Assembly (NCBI GenBank): GCA_964555055.1
Contig: CAZKQW010000001.1
Location: 398,632-462,631 of the forward strand
Reading direction: 5' to 3'
From: GCA-016699445 sp964555055
GTDB lineage: Bacteria; UBA10199; JACPAL01; GCA-016699445
DNA length: 64,000 bases
Shown: positions 26,583-35,626 of the stretch, one piece after another
How positions within the stretch are numbered: position 1 is the stretch's first letter
How the letters are laid out: each line of letters begins with the position of its first letter
Position numbers and translations under genes: made by a program
Notes under the pieces: model-generated
What the model saw: only the letters and a program-made list of their open reading frames with translations
Databases searched by the model: none
What the model was told of the DNA's origin: nothing

Positions 26583-27549
26583 GGAAGAGCCTCCTCACGA
26601 CGTCATCCAACGTGATGAGACCGATCACCGGTCCCGAATTCTCCTTGACGATGGCCATATGGATCTTCTTCTTTTGGAACTCCTGCAGCAGATTATCCAA
26701 GATTTCGTCAGGCGAGACGACCGTGAAAGGTTTGAGGTGTTCCTGCAGGTCGTGCGCAATCTTGTCGTCCGGATCGTGGGACAAGAGTTCTTTGACATGC
26801 AAAATGCCAATGACGAAATTCAAGTCCTTTTCATACACGGGCAATCTCGAGTAACGCCGCTTTTCCAGTATTTTCAGCACGTCCCGATAAGTCGCTTCGA
26901 TATTGATACCCATGATCGTCTCGCGGGGCGTCATCGCGTCCCTCACTTTAACGGCATAAAAATCCATGGTATTCTGGATGAGTCCTCGCTCCAGGTGAGG
27001 AAGCGTTCCTTCGTTTTTTCCCATCTCCAATAGATCTCTCAATTCTTCTTCTACGATCATACGGCGCGAATTTTTAGGGTCACCGCCAAACCACGCCACG
27101 AACCATCCCGAGACTTTATAAAAAACGAAGCGAAACGGCGTGACCACCCAAGCGAACGCGAGATAGGGGATGATCAACATCTGAGCCACTAACATCGGCA
27201 TACGTACGGCAATGTTTTTCGGGATGATTTCACCGAACACTAAAATGACCATCGTCGTCACTCCCACGGTCAAAAGCGTCGCGTAGTGGGCGTCTACGTG
27301 CTTCATGAAAATATAAGAGAGTCCACCGGCAAGGATGGAAATCGAAACATTGACGACTTCATTGCCTAAGAGGACCGTCGTTAAAAGAGCCCTCGGTTTT
27401 TGGACCACTTTATAAATATAGGCGGAGACACCTCCAGCCTCCTTCATTTTCGCCCGTTCCGACTCGCTTAAGGAGAACAGAGCCGTCTCGAAGCTCGAAA
27501 AAGCCGCCGAAAACATTAGGAGAAAGAAAATAAGAGCTAAGTTTTCCAT
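26575..27549 (-). CDS. CNNM/CorC-family transporter lacking the CorC domain
   Basis: 324 residues with DUF21 (~1-180) and two CBS motifs (RDAMTPRETIMGINIEA and IGLITLDDVVRRLF). It ends right after the second CBS motif, so the CorC/HlyC domain of its downstream paralogue is missing. The start (MENLALIFFLLMFSAAFSSF) begins directly with the first membrane helix. The paralogues overlap by eight bases and may pair in the membrane as a heterodimer; this is inferred from coupling and from the dimeric nature of the family. Confidence 0.9.
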   Translation of the reverse strand: MENLALIFFLLMFSAAFSSFETALFSLSESERAKMKEAGGVSAYIYKVVQKPRALLTTVLLGNEVVNVSISILAGGLSYIFMKHVDAHYATLLTVGVTTMVILVFGEIIPKNIAVRMPMLVAQMLIIPYLAFAWVVTPFRFVFYKVSGWFVAWFGGDPKNSRRMIVEEELRDLLEMGKNEGTLPHLERGLIQNTMDFYAVKVRDAMTPRETIMGINIEATYRDVLKILEKRRYSRLPVYEKDLNFVIGILHVKELLSHDPDDKIAHDLQEHLKPFTVVSPDEILDNLLQEFQKKKIHMAIVKENSGPVIGLITLDDVVRRLFHA

Positions 27550-27552
27550 AAG

Positions 27553-28512
27553 TTAGAAATGCCTGAAAGCGCGTCCGGGTCTTTTTTTCGCATGAGGGTT
27601 AGAAGGAGTGATTTTACCGATCTTTGTCAGGGGAACGCCATCTATTTTATCCGGGACCCTAACGCGGGGCGACACGGTGAAGAGAAGTTCATAATCTTCT
27701 CCTCCTGTCATGGCGAGACGGTAGGCATCTATTTTTTCCTGGGAACACCGTAACCGATAAGGCTTCGAAAGGGGTAAACGTTCGCGAAAGATCTCAGCCC
27801 CGACACCGCTGGCTTTTAGAATATGCTCGATGTCTCCTTCGAGGCCATCGGAGATATCCATCAGGCTGGAAACTCCTGCAAGTCGCGCCAGTTTTTGCCC
27901 CATCAAGACCCGGCACGGCGGCTCGAAATGCCGACGGATGAAGCAGCCTCCTCGTTTTCCCTTCCTTAATAGCCGCAAACCTAACGCGGATTCACCTAAG
28001 TGCCCAGTCACGTACACGTCGTCGCCCACGCGAGCACCGGACCGAGACAGCTGTTGCTGGATCGTCTTTTCTCCGATCAATGTCACATTGACTATCCACT
28101 GAGAGGCTCGGTTCATATCCCCGCCGATAATCGCTACGTCCCATGGCCGGCATGCTTTCGAGAACCCTCGGTACAAAGACTTCACCTCTTCTGTCGTCGC
28201 CGTAGTCGGCAATGCCAAGGACACCAAAGCAAAGCGCGGCTGTCCTCCCATCGCGGCAATATCCGAAAAATTCACACGCATTGCCTTGAAGCCGATCGCT
28301 TCGAAGGACATCCAATCGCGCCGGAAATGAACCCTCTCCACCAGCATGTCGGTGGTCAGAAAAAGATCCCGGCGAGGACGTCGGATCCACGCGGCATCAT
28401 CGCCGGGACCCAATACCACATCGGGGTTTTGGCGGAGGCTTGGCTTTAAATAAGCTGCTGTTAAAGCCTGAATCAGTGAAAACTCGTCCAAAATGTTTTT
28501 TTTCTTTTTCAC
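27553..28512 (-). CDS. thiL: Thiamine-monophosphate kinase ThiL
   Basis: 319 residues. ThiL phosphorylates thiamine monophosphate to the diphosphate cofactor. Typical motifs: VLGPGDDAAWIR, TTDMLVERVHFRRDW, KAMRVNFSDIAAMGGQPRFA, VDRAS-type NRASQWIVNVTLIGE, SLMDISDGLEGDIEHIL and MTGGEDYELLFTV. It lies three bases upstream of the first CNNM gene and 22 bases after the LpoA-like gene, so these are probably cotranscribed. No other thiamine gene is here. Confidence 0.96.
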   Translation of the reverse strand: MKKKKNILDEFSLIQALTAAYLKPSLRQNPDVVLGPGDDAAWIRRPRRDLFLTTDMLVERVHFRRDWMSFEAIGFKAMRVNFSDIAAMGGQPRFALVSLALPTTATTEEVKSLYRGFSKACRPWDVAIIGGDMNRASQWIVNVTLIGEKTIQQQLSRSGARVGDDVYVTGHLGESALGLRLLRKGKRGGCFIRRHFEPPCRVLMGQKLARLAGVSSLMDISDGLEGDIEHILKASGVGAEIFRERLPLSKPYRLRCSQEKIDAYRLAMTGGEDYELLFTVSPRVRVPDKIDGVPLTKIGKITPSNPHAKKRPGRAFRHF

Positions 28513-28534
28513 GCGCGATGAATGGAAGCGTCAG

Positions 28535-30541
28535 TTAATGACTGACGACTTTGATTTCTCCGTCGACGATTTGCAAGACCGACAAACGGCGACGAGCGTC
28601 GCCTGTATCATCGAAAGAGATCGATCCGGTCACGCCGGGGAAATTCTTCTTATCCAAGAGGAGTTGTCGGATTTGAGTGCGATCGACGCCCGGATGTTCC
28701 CGAAGCACGGTTCCCACGAGCTTCACCGTATCGAAGGCATAAGCCTCTAAGATGGTCGGGTCGACGCCGTAAGCGCTCTGGAACGTACCCGCGAAATCCT
28801 TCGTCTCGAAGTTGCCGTCCTGTCCGCTCGGCATCACAAAACCATCCACAAAAATGGCTCCTTCTAAAGCTTCAGGTTTGCCCGATAGAAGTCCCGGATG
28901 ATCCCAACCGGCACCGCCTAAGAGCCTCACGCCTTTGATATTCAGCATATTCAAGGCGTCGATCACCGGAGGGACGCGTCGATAAACGTCAGGGATGAAC
29001 AATGCTTGGAAAGGAGCTCTCACTTCGGCGGACAAACCTTCGCTTCCCGAGATTAAGCTCCTGACCTTATCGGTGAAGCTACGCGTGTTTTCCGGATAGC
29101 TTTCAGAGGCTAATACCTTGCCGCCGCAATCGGCGACGGCCTCTTTAAAAAGCTTTTGATACTCATCACCGACCGCTCCTTCCGGGTAAAGAATGGCGAA
29201 TTTTCGAAGGCGCTCCGTATGGCAAGCGTAATCGACGAGCGTCATCACCTGGTCTTCAGCCGTCAGGAAATTACGAAAAACGTATTCCCCTAAATCTGCG
29301 ACGCCCGCTTTTTGCGAGAGGGAGATCATGGGGATTTGATGGCGATCTGCGGCTTGCGCGGCGGCTTCGATTTCGACTTGAGGCAAAGGGCCGATCACGG
29401 CTCGGATGGAGGGATTGGCGGCGAATTCATCCAAATATGCCGAAGCGACTTGAGGATCGCCTTTCGTATCCCGAATCACCAGTTGCACGCCTTCTTCGCC
29501 ATGGCACGGAGAGAAAATCCCCGCCCCACATTCCAACCCATGCAGAACGGACTCGCCATAGACGGCGTATTTCCCGGATAAAGGAAGCAGGACGCCGATG
29601 CTACTTCCGGCGCCTCCGGAAAAAGACGCATCGAGTGAAGCGCCCGCTTCTCCCCTTTTCTTCAAATCGATCAATAGATTTTGGGCATCCTCTCGGTAAG
29701 GATGGCGCGGATAACGCTCCAAGTAACTTCTCGCTTTTTCGGCCGCTATCGCATAATCGCCCCGTTGGAATCCTAAACGCGCCAACCGCCACAGGGCGTA
29801 GCCTCCGGATGTTTTTCCGTCGAAGCGTTCAAGCCATGAGGAAACCTCCTTCACTTCGGACGAGGGCGACGGAGAATCACCCTTAACCCAGGTTTCCAAC
29901 TCCTGACGCGCGGTATTTTGGGACACGATCCAACTTAACTCCCCTGCCCGCGCTTCGGAAGGGTCGATCACAGCATAGGCATCCACCAGCTCTAGATACC
30001 CTTTCTCTTCCTGTAAGACGTTACCCGTCGAGCGGCCCGCGGCGACTCTTAACGAACCGATGCGGACACCGAGCTTACCGTCAAAGGGACTCGCATCCGA
30101 AGAGTGCCACGGGATTTGATCCAAAATACCAAAAACTTGATTTTCGCGGCCTGACTTTGAAGCGCAAACGGCTTGCTTGTAAACGGCGTTGGTTCCCCAT
30201 TCGGGATCCATGTATTTCTCGGTCGATTTTCGGTACAACACCCAGGCATTTTCATAATCTTTTTCCCGCAGCCTTAATTCACCCAAGCGGAAATAAGCCT
30301 TAGGCGTCAGGGCATTGAAGGAAAAATCTTTTATATAAGAACGGTAGAGGGATTCCGCTTGGAGGAAATCGTTATCCACATACGCTTTTTCGGCGGCGCC
30401 GAAGGCTAGCGTCATTTCGGGCGTTTTCGTCCACGCAGGTCGGCTTGATGACGGAGTCGTCCGAGGACCGACGGAGCTACATCCCGCATATGTCAAAACG
30501 AGAAGGCACATTCCCGTTAATGAGGTTTTTCGGATTTTCAT
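28535..30541 (-). CDS. LpoA-like lipoprotein: TPR domain plus periplasmic-binding fold
   Basis: 668 residues from the ATG at 30541; the frame opens nine codons earlier, where GTGATG overlaps the grpE stop. I choose 30541 because it gives a normal lipoprotein signal (MKIRKTSLTGMCLLVLTYAG-C). The N-terminal part (~40-300) is helical with TPR-like units (YVDNDFLQAESLYRSYIKDF, YFRLGELRLREKDYENAW). The C-terminal part (~315-668) is a type I periplasmic-binding fold starting IGVLLPLSGKYAVYGESVL and containing RAVIGPLPQVEIEAAAQAAD. This layout resembles penicillin-binding-protein activators (LpoA/LppC). Activator function is an inference. No transporter genes sit nearby, which argues against an ABC substrate-binding role. 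Confidence 0.85.
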   Translation of the reverse strand: MKIRKTSLTGMCLLVLTYAGCSSVGPRTTPSSSRPAWTKTPEMTLAFGAAEKAYVDNDFLQAESLYRSYIKDFSFNALTPKAYFRLGELRLREKDYENAWVLYRKSTEKYMDPEWGTNAVYKQAVCASKSGRENQVFGILDQIPWHSSDASPFDGKLGVRIGSLRVAAGRSTGNVLQEEKGYLELVDAYAVIDPSEARAGELSWIVSQNTARQELETWVKGDSPSPSSEVKEVSSWLERFDGKTSGGYALWRLARLGFQRGDYAIAAEKARSYLERYPRHPYREDAQNLLIDLKKRGEAGASLDASFSGGAGSSIGVLLPLSGKYAVYGESVLHGLECGAGIFSPCHGEEGVQLVIRDTKGDPQVASAYLDEFAANPSIRAVIGPLPQVEIEAAAQAADRHQIPMISLSQKAGVADLGEYVFRNFLTAEDQVMTLVDYACHTERLRKFAILYPEGAVGDEYQKLFKEAVADCGGKVLASESYPENTRSFTDKVRSLISGSEGLSAEVRAPFQALFIPDVYRRVPPVIDALNMLNIKGVRLLGGAGWDHPGLLSGKPEALEGAIFVDGFVMPSGQDGNFETKDFAGTFQSAYGVDPTILEAYAFDTVKLVGTVLREHPGVDRTQIRQLLLDKKNFPGVTGSISFDDTGDARRRLSVLQIVDGEIKVVSH

Positions 30542-30564
30542 TACGATCATTTTTATTAAGATCA

Positions 30565-31209
30565 TCACGAAGCGACGGATACACGAGCGGGGCGCAAGAG
30601 GCGATCTTTAAAAAGATACCCTTTTTGGAAAACGCGGACAACCTGCCCCGATTTATGGGAGGGGCTCGGTTCTTGCTGGATAGCCTCGTGGTACGTCGGA
30701 TTGAAATCTTGTCCCGAAGGATCGAGGGATTTAATCTGAAAAGACTCGAAAAACTTATCCATTTTGCGCAAGGTTAATTCGATGCCTTGCTTTAAAGTCG
30801 AAGCGGTTGCATCCGCGGGTCCGTTCGTAGCCCCTTGAGAGGTATGACTGATAGCCATCTCTAGATGATCTCTGATTTCCAGGATGTTCTCGAAGACTTT
30901 TTGAGTGGTCATGAAGACGATGTCTTCTTTTTCTTTCGCAACCCGCTTACGGAAATTATCGTACTCGGCGTAAAGGCGCAGGTATTTATCCTCCGCTTCT
31001 TTGAGTGTTTCCTTAAGCTTTTGAGTTTCCGAGGTGGGCGAAGAGAGGTTTCCCTCGGAGCCTCCCTGCAAGTCGTCTTGGGCTAATTGTTCTTCGTTGA
31101 GGGATTGGGTGATTTCATCTTCCATAAAATCAGGGCTACCGTTCGACTTTTCCCTGTCCTCGGAAGTTTTTTTTGAATGGGAAGCCTGTCCTGCTTTGTT
31201 GGAGTCCAT
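30565..31209 (-). CDS. grpE: GrpE, nucleotide exchange factor for DnaK
   Basis: 214 residues. A disordered, acidic N-terminus (1-60) is followed by the long helix (LKETLKEAEDKYLRLYAEYD, NFRKRVAKEKEDI) and a C-terminal beta-wing (DFNPTYHEAIQQEPSPSHKS, VVRVFQKGYLFKDRLLRPARV). All are standard for GrpE. Usual partners (hrcA, dnaK, dnaJ) are absent from the window. The stop overlaps the start region of the LpoA-like lipoprotein. The upstream gap (31210-31392) is shared with the divergent lipoprotein gene. Confidence 0.96.
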   Translation of the reverse strand: MDSNKAGQASHSKKTSEDREKSNGSPDFMEDEITQSLNEEQLAQDDLQGGSEGNLSSPTSETQKLKETLKEAEDKYLRLYAEYDNFRKRVAKEKEDIVFMTTQKVFENILEIRDHLEMAISHTSQGATNGPADATASTLKQGIELTLRKMDKFFESFQIKSLDPSGQDFNPTYHEAIQQEPSPSHKSGQVVRVFQKGYLFKDRLLRPARVSVAS

Positions 31210-31268
31210 AGAACGATATGAATTACTGAATGCGGAGAAATAGGGTCAATAGGAAATTTCCTTATCAA

Positions 31269-31288
31269 AATGATATCTCATTATCATT
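31269..31288. promoter_or_regulatory. Inverted repeat AATGATA-N6-TATCATT, possible operator
   Basis: Perfect 7-bp arms separated by TCTCAT lie between divergent grpE and the lipoprotein/fibre pair. The half-sites look like parts of a Fur box (GATAAT type), but spacing differs from the standard 19-bp site. Which gene it controls is not known. Confidence 0.35.
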
Positions 31289-31392
31289 CCCTCGCCTCCG
31301 ACTCTCTCTCCGTCATTCTTAAAAAACCATTATTTTTCAAATATATGCTCTAGGATTAAGATTGGCCATGTTTTTGCAAAAGCGCTTTTATC

Positions 31393-31698
31393 ATGTCGTT
31401 ATTGAGACAAAAATCACTTTTTATCCTGCTATGTGGGGCGACTGTTCTTTCTCTAGCGGCATGCCCCAACGGGGGCATTCGGATGAACGACGCCAACACC
31501 TCCGATACGGGTTTACCGGGCAGGACGCCGACCGTCATCCCATCGACCACGTTCGATCACGGGGTGACAGTGACCACCCCCTCCAATCACATCGTAGCTT
31601 TTCGCTTTTCGCCTTTTACGACTCGAGCCGATAGCCTTAGCCACACCATAAAAGACCGTAAATTTCACTCACAGACGCAGAACATCACAGGACACTAA
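31393..31698 (+). CDS. Small lipoprotein paired with a fibre-like protein
   Basis: 101 residues. The N-terminus MSLLRQKSLFILLCGATVLS has a clear lipoprotein signal with lipobox LAAC. The mature part (NGGIRMNDANTSDTGLPG onward) is polar, low-complexity, and without a known domain. Four bases separate its stop from the 643-residue fibre-like gene, so they are cotranscribed. The same arrangement of small lipoprotein then fibre gene recurs at 35627-37175. Its simplest role is an outer-membrane anchor or partner for the fibre; that is inference. There is no strong ribosome site. Confidence 0.75.
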   Translation: MSLLRQKSLFILLCGATVLSLAACPNGGIRMNDANTSDTGLPGRTPTVIPSTTFDHGVTVTTPSNHIVAFRFSPFTTRADSLSHTIKDRKFHSQTQNITGH

Positions 31699-31702
31699 AC
31701 TT

Positions 31703-33634
31703 ATGAAAAAACATCTTCGGACATTTGCCGCCCTGACTGCCTTAGCGCTCTCCCATTCTCCCGCTTTCGCCTCCAATACGGATTTGGGGATCGATCTCTT
31801 CATTTACGATCAAAGCGCTCAAACCGCCGAATCCGGAACCGTCGTGCTGAAACTCTGTGACGCTGCCACGGGAGGCGCGTGCTACTGCTCGACGGCGACC
31901 GAAGCTCTGGACAATGGATCGGTTTCCACGGCTTTAAACTGCTCTGCTTCCGATATCGCCAACCTCCCCAACACTTCCTTCATGCAAATCGAAGTGAACG
32001 GCGAGCTCCTGGCTTCGCCTGAAATCCAAGCCGTCCCTTATTCCCTTTTCTCCGCGAGATCCGCCGAAGCGGAGACGTTAGCGCCAGGCAATGTCACTAT
32101 CCAAGGAGACCTCATCGTGACCGGCTCGGTGACATCATCGTCGATAACCGGCGGAGGCAGTGCGAACAGCATCACCGGTATCGTTGCAGGAGCGGGATTG
32201 ATGGGTGGCGGGACAAGCGGGAATGTCACGCTTTCTTCCGTTTTAGGCTCTAGCATTGAATCCTCTGAAATCACGGATGGGAACGTCACGTCGAATGATT
32301 TAGCGGACAATAGCGTCACGACATCGAAGATTAGCGCTAAAGCCGTGACCCTAGGAGTTAAGACGACAGGTAATTACGTCGAGTCCGTCTCCGCCGGTTC
32401 CGGAATTCTGACAACGGGGGCGCCTTCAGGAGAAGGAATCGCCCATACGATTTCCGTCAATAGCGGCAACGGGCCGAATCAGATCGTACAACTAGATTCC
32501 AGTGGCCGTCTTCCGGCAGTTAACGGTAGCCTGCTTACCAACCTGACAATCCCCACGAACTCCGTATCCGGCAACTCGATCGTGGATGACAGCATTGCTT
32601 CCGCGGACATAGGTACTGACTTGGATTTCATGAACTTCTCGAACGCGATGACGTTGGATGCCGACACATCGATCGCGACAAACGGGCATAACCTTTCCTT
32701 CCGCTTAGGCGTCGGGGACCTCTTCGCCATCTACCATCCCGATGGAATCACGGCCGCTCAAGCCTTCTCACTAGGCGGTGTTATTTTTAATAATCCCACA
32801 GGGACGCCTCTTCTTTCCATCACCGCTAATAACCTTAGGATGAACTTAGATACGAGCCAATGGACGGAGCGCCTTTGTCATTCCGGAGGGGATGGAGCCA
32901 CGGATTATCAATTCGTGGGAGATTGTAATTCCGCCGGACAAGCCGACCTGGCCGAGCACTACGGATCGGATGGCTCATTGTCCGCGGGAGACGTCGTCAT
33001 TTTCGACGGTTCGGGGGTAATGTACGAAGGTAAAGACGGAAAAATCCAAAGCAAGGCTTCAGTCGCTAAAGCGGATCAAGCCTATGACGATCGGGTCATG
33101 GGAGTGATCTCGACGAATCCGTTCAGCGAAATTTTAGGTCAAGGCACTTTTGAGGATTCGGAAAGCCCCGTCCCTTTGGCGCTTGTCGGGCGCGTCCCGG
33201 TCAATGTCACCACGAAAAACGGTGCCATTCACAAGGGAGATTATCTCACGTCATCGGATATCCCCGGCTTCGCGATGCGGGCGACGCAAGAAGGAGCCGT
33301 TATCGGGATGGCCTTAGAAGACTTTGACGAGAGCCAGGGGAATTTGGGTCAGGTCTTAATGTTCATCAAGACAGGTCATTGGGCTCCGCCTTCCTCATCA
33401 TCGGACCTTAAAAATCTAGGAAACCAAAAGGGTCGGATTGTCTTTGCTCGAGGGGAAGAATCCGTGCATGTGACTCTCCCCTACGAGATCACTTCTCAAG
33501 CTGCCATCACTGCGACGCCCCTTAACAATCCTCAAAGCTTTTATTGGGTGGAAAAAGACAAGAACGCGTTCACCATCCGATTGGCGAAAGCCGCCGAGGC
33601 CCCTGTGTCTTTTGATTGGATTCTCATTCCGTAA
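31703..33634 (+). CDS. Secreted tail-fibre-like protein with Peptidase_G2-like C-terminal domain
   Basis: 643 residues with signal peptide (~1-23, ending SHSPAFA). A beta-rich N-terminal domain (~24-118) holds a DAATGGACYCSTAT segment and ends in EIQAVPYSLFSARSAEAE, also seen in other fibre-like genes here. A long stalk (~125-330) of repeated short units follows (SSEITDGNVTSNDLADNSVT, GNSIVDDSIASADIGTDLD). Then MTLDADTSIATNGHNLSFRL. The segment ~412-565 (DLAEHYGSDGSLSAGDVVIF, DDRVMGVISTNPFSEILG, GRVPVNVTTKNGAIHKGDYL) resembles the phage-appendage Peptidase_G2 autocleavage domain. A last ~70-residue beta domain ends WILIP. Secreted adhesin or surface fibre is the likely role. Family match is by motif memory. 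Confidence 0.75.
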   Translation: MKKHLRTFAALTALALSHSPAFASNTDLGIDLFIYDQSAQTAESGTVVLKLCDAATGGACYCSTATEALDNGSVSTALNCSASDIANLPNTSFMQIEVNGELLASPEIQAVPYSLFSARSAEAETLAPGNVTIQGDLIVTGSVTSSSITGGGSANSITGIVAGAGLMGGGTSGNVTLSSVLGSSIESSEITDGNVTSNDLADNSVTTSKISAKAVTLGVKTTGNYVESVSAGSGILTTGAPSGEGIAHTISVNSGNGPNQIVQLDSSGRLPAVNGSLLTNLTIPTNSVSGNSIVDDSIASADIGTDLDFMNFSNAMTLDADTSIATNGHNLSFRLGVGDLFAIYHPDGITAAQAFSLGGVIFNNPTGTPLLSITANNLRMNLDTSQWTERLCHSGGDGATDYQFVGDCNSAGQADLAEHYGSDGSLSAGDVVIFDGSGVMYEGKDGKIQSKASVAKADQAYDDRVMGVISTNPFSEILGQGTFEDSESPVPLALVGRVPVNVTTKNGAIHKGDYLTSSDIPGFAMRATQEGAVIGMALEDFDESQGNLGQVLMFIKTGHWAPPSSSSDLKNLGNQKGRIVFARGEESVHVTLPYEITSQAAITATPLNNPQSFYWVEKDKNAFTIRLAKAAEAPVSFDWILIP

Positions 33635-33793
33635 ACGCGGCGCGTTAAGCTTTTCCAGGCTCTTTCGTTGACTTCGTAGGAAGCCCCCGATACCTGTCTT
33701 TTCATTCACGGACGACCAGTACGTTTTTTCGAACACTCGTTAGCAACATAAAGCATCATTTGCCGATAATGACTCTCGAGACAGGAGAGACTA

Positions 33794-34597
33794 ATGACTA
33801 TCTTGAATGGGCTGCGCACTCAATTAGGCATCGCGACTCTGGCATTAGCGGCGACTTTCGGGATGGAAGGCTGCGGTGCGCGAACCGGACTCCGCGAAGA
33901 GGATAGCGCGTTCTTAGACACGCCGAAAGCCGTTCCGCAAAGCAACGACACTTGCATCATCAACCAAGGTCCTCGATGCGCAGCTCGCGGAACCGCCCTC
34001 AGGCACTTGGATCTGAGCGCCGGAGATCCGATACGAGCCAGGAGGGTTTTGTTAAGCCGCCACCCACAACTAGCAACCATGCCCTTAACGAACGGGTTCA
34101 TGATGCATCATATGGGGGATTATACCTCCACCAGCCGACCTCAAATTGAAAATGTTACGTCATTCGTCGAGCATGGGGGCTTATTGATTTTAGGCGGTGA
34201 CTTCGAGGGTAGTGCTTTCGTTCTTTTTTATTATATCAATTCCGTAGGGAGTTTAAATTATAGCGACTTCGGCGATGGTATTTTCGTCAATTCCTTAATG
34301 GATTGGAGAAATCGCTTCGCTCCAGGCTCCGATGTCCATCCTGATATTGCGATGATTCGTTATTTTGGGATGCGTAGCGAGTCACCCGGGGGGTCCGTCG
34401 ATTTGAACGCAGCCTCACCGGGAAATAATTGCACGATTTTACGTGATGTCGCCGCCATGGCGGTTATGGGCGGCACTCTTTATGTCGTCAGTAGCGATCA
34501 TGCGGTCGCCGCTTATCCCGGGTTTTCCTTATCGGCGGGAGTGACGAATATTCCGGGAGTTTATGCGACGGGTGATGGAACGGATTTATGCCGTTAG
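33794..34597 (+). CDS. Predicted lipoprotein, first of a tandem paralogous pair
   Basis: 267 residues, with a good ribosome site (AGGAGA) before the ATG. The N-terminus (LGIATLALAATFGMEGC) looks like a lipoprotein signal, though Glu at -2 is unusual. The mature part begins after a linker with the motif CIINQGPRCAARG. Shared features with the next gene include CIxNxGPxCA, a segment like HPQLATMPLTNG, RPQIENVTSFVE, a Cys near NNCTILRDVAAMAVMGG and a terminal DLC. Conserved cysteines suggest disulfides outside the cytoplasm. Function unknown; no enzyme motif is seen. The first part of the gene is GC-richer than the rest. Confidence 0.72.
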   Translation: MTILNGLRTQLGIATLALAATFGMEGCGARTGLREEDSAFLDTPKAVPQSNDTCIINQGPRCAARGTALRHLDLSAGDPIRARRVLLSRHPQLATMPLTNGFMMHHMGDYTSTSRPQIENVTSFVEHGGLLILGGDFEGSAFVLFYYINSVGSLNYSDFGDGIFVNSLMDWRNRFAPGSDVHPDIAMIRYFGMRSESPGGSVDLNAASPGNNCTILRDVAAMAVMGGTLYVVSSDHAVAAYPGFSLSAGVTNIPGVYATGDGTDLCR

Positions 34598-34640
34598 TTT
34601 TTCTCTAAAGGGCGAGCTTGCGATAGAGGGGGAAAGATTG

Positions 34641-35555
34641 ATGAATCTTCAAAACATCAGAGCAGCCGTGTTCACGCTAACTTTAGGCCTAGGATGTGGT
34701 GGGAGCCTACCTTTAAATTCTTCACCTCGTGAGACGACATCTCCGGACGCATCAACCGCGGATACTGCCCCCCCACCCTCGCTCGCCCCACAACCTCGCT
34801 CGGCTTTTCCTCAGCCGTCTGAACTTAGGGTTTCGACCGACAGTCGATCATGCATTTCTAATACCGGTCCCCTTTGTGCTCCCATAATGCAGACGGTTTT
34901 AGATAGAGACCCTTTCTACAATCATCCAGAGCTGGCTCGACGGGATTTAAGAGAGCGGTACCCTATCATCAATGCTCTTCCTTCCCTTACGCAAGGAGCC
35001 ATCTCGGCTAGCGGGTATCAACCTCGAGTGGAAGATGTCGCTACTTTCACCGAAGTCGGCTTGAATATCGGCTCATATCTCGTCATCGCCGTTAATGACC
35101 CTCGGGAATACACGCAGAATGGCATTAACGCCTCACACCCCGGCTATTTGATATGGTTTCGGCTTTTGAGCCCAAGACCTCGCGAACAAGCCCATTTGGT
35201 GTATGCGGGGGCCATCCAGCATGTAGATTGGCCCAATGACCGTGAGGGGCATCGCTTCGGAGCCATTTCGGTGGCAGCTCTTTCTGACGCAGACGGGACA
35301 GGCCCTACTTTTCAAAATGCCTCTTTAGCGGGGAACTCATGCACCCCGCTCTTGGGAATTTTAGGGATGGCGTTTATTCCGAATGGGGAGACGGGTCGTT
35401 TGTATGTAGCCGGAAGAGGATTAACGAACCTCGGCTCTTCGGCAATTGGCGCCTTTGCCGTCGGAGGCTTTCAATTTACAGCCACAAAGTACGGATACGA
35501 CTTTGTCACCGGGATCTCCGATACGAATCTTTGCCCTCCTGACGCTCCGCGTTAG
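34641..35555 (+). CDS. Predicted lipoprotein, second of the tandem paralogous pair
   Basis: 304 residues from the ATG at 34641, which has AGGGGGAA seven bases upstream. The frame opens at 34563 inside the previous gene but those 26 codons lack signal-peptide character. The signal is MNLQNIRAAVFTLTLGLG-C. A Pro/Ser-rich linker (SPDASTADTAPPPSLAPQ) leads to the conserved domain: CISNTGPLCAP, RRDLRERYPIINALPS, QPRVEDVATFTEVG, NSCTPLLGILGMAF and a terminal DTNLCP. It is a paralogue of the preceding gene. Function unknown. Confidence 0.75.
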   Translation: MNLQNIRAAVFTLTLGLGCGGSLPLNSSPRETTSPDASTADTAPPPSLAPQPRSAFPQPSELRVSTDSRSCISNTGPLCAPIMQTVLDRDPFYNHPELARRDLRERYPIINALPSLTQGAISASGYQPRVEDVATFTEVGLNIGSYLVIAVNDPREYTQNGINASHPGYLIWFRLLSPRPREQAHLVYAGAIQHVDWPNDREGHRFGAISVAALSDADGTGPTFQNASLAGNSCTPLLGILGMAFIPNGETGRLYVAGRGLTNLGSSAIGAFAVGGFQFTATKYGYDFVTGISDTNLCPPDAPR

Positions 35556-35626
35556 CTACCCATTACCTTCCGAAATCCCCCTCGCCCTCTTTATCTAATT
35601 TTGGTATTCTAAGTATTGAATCCAAA

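Noticed and set aside
33635..33660. Hairpin AACGC-GGC-GCGTT after the first fibre gene as a terminator
   Set aside because: The stem is five pairs and lacks a T-run directly behind it.
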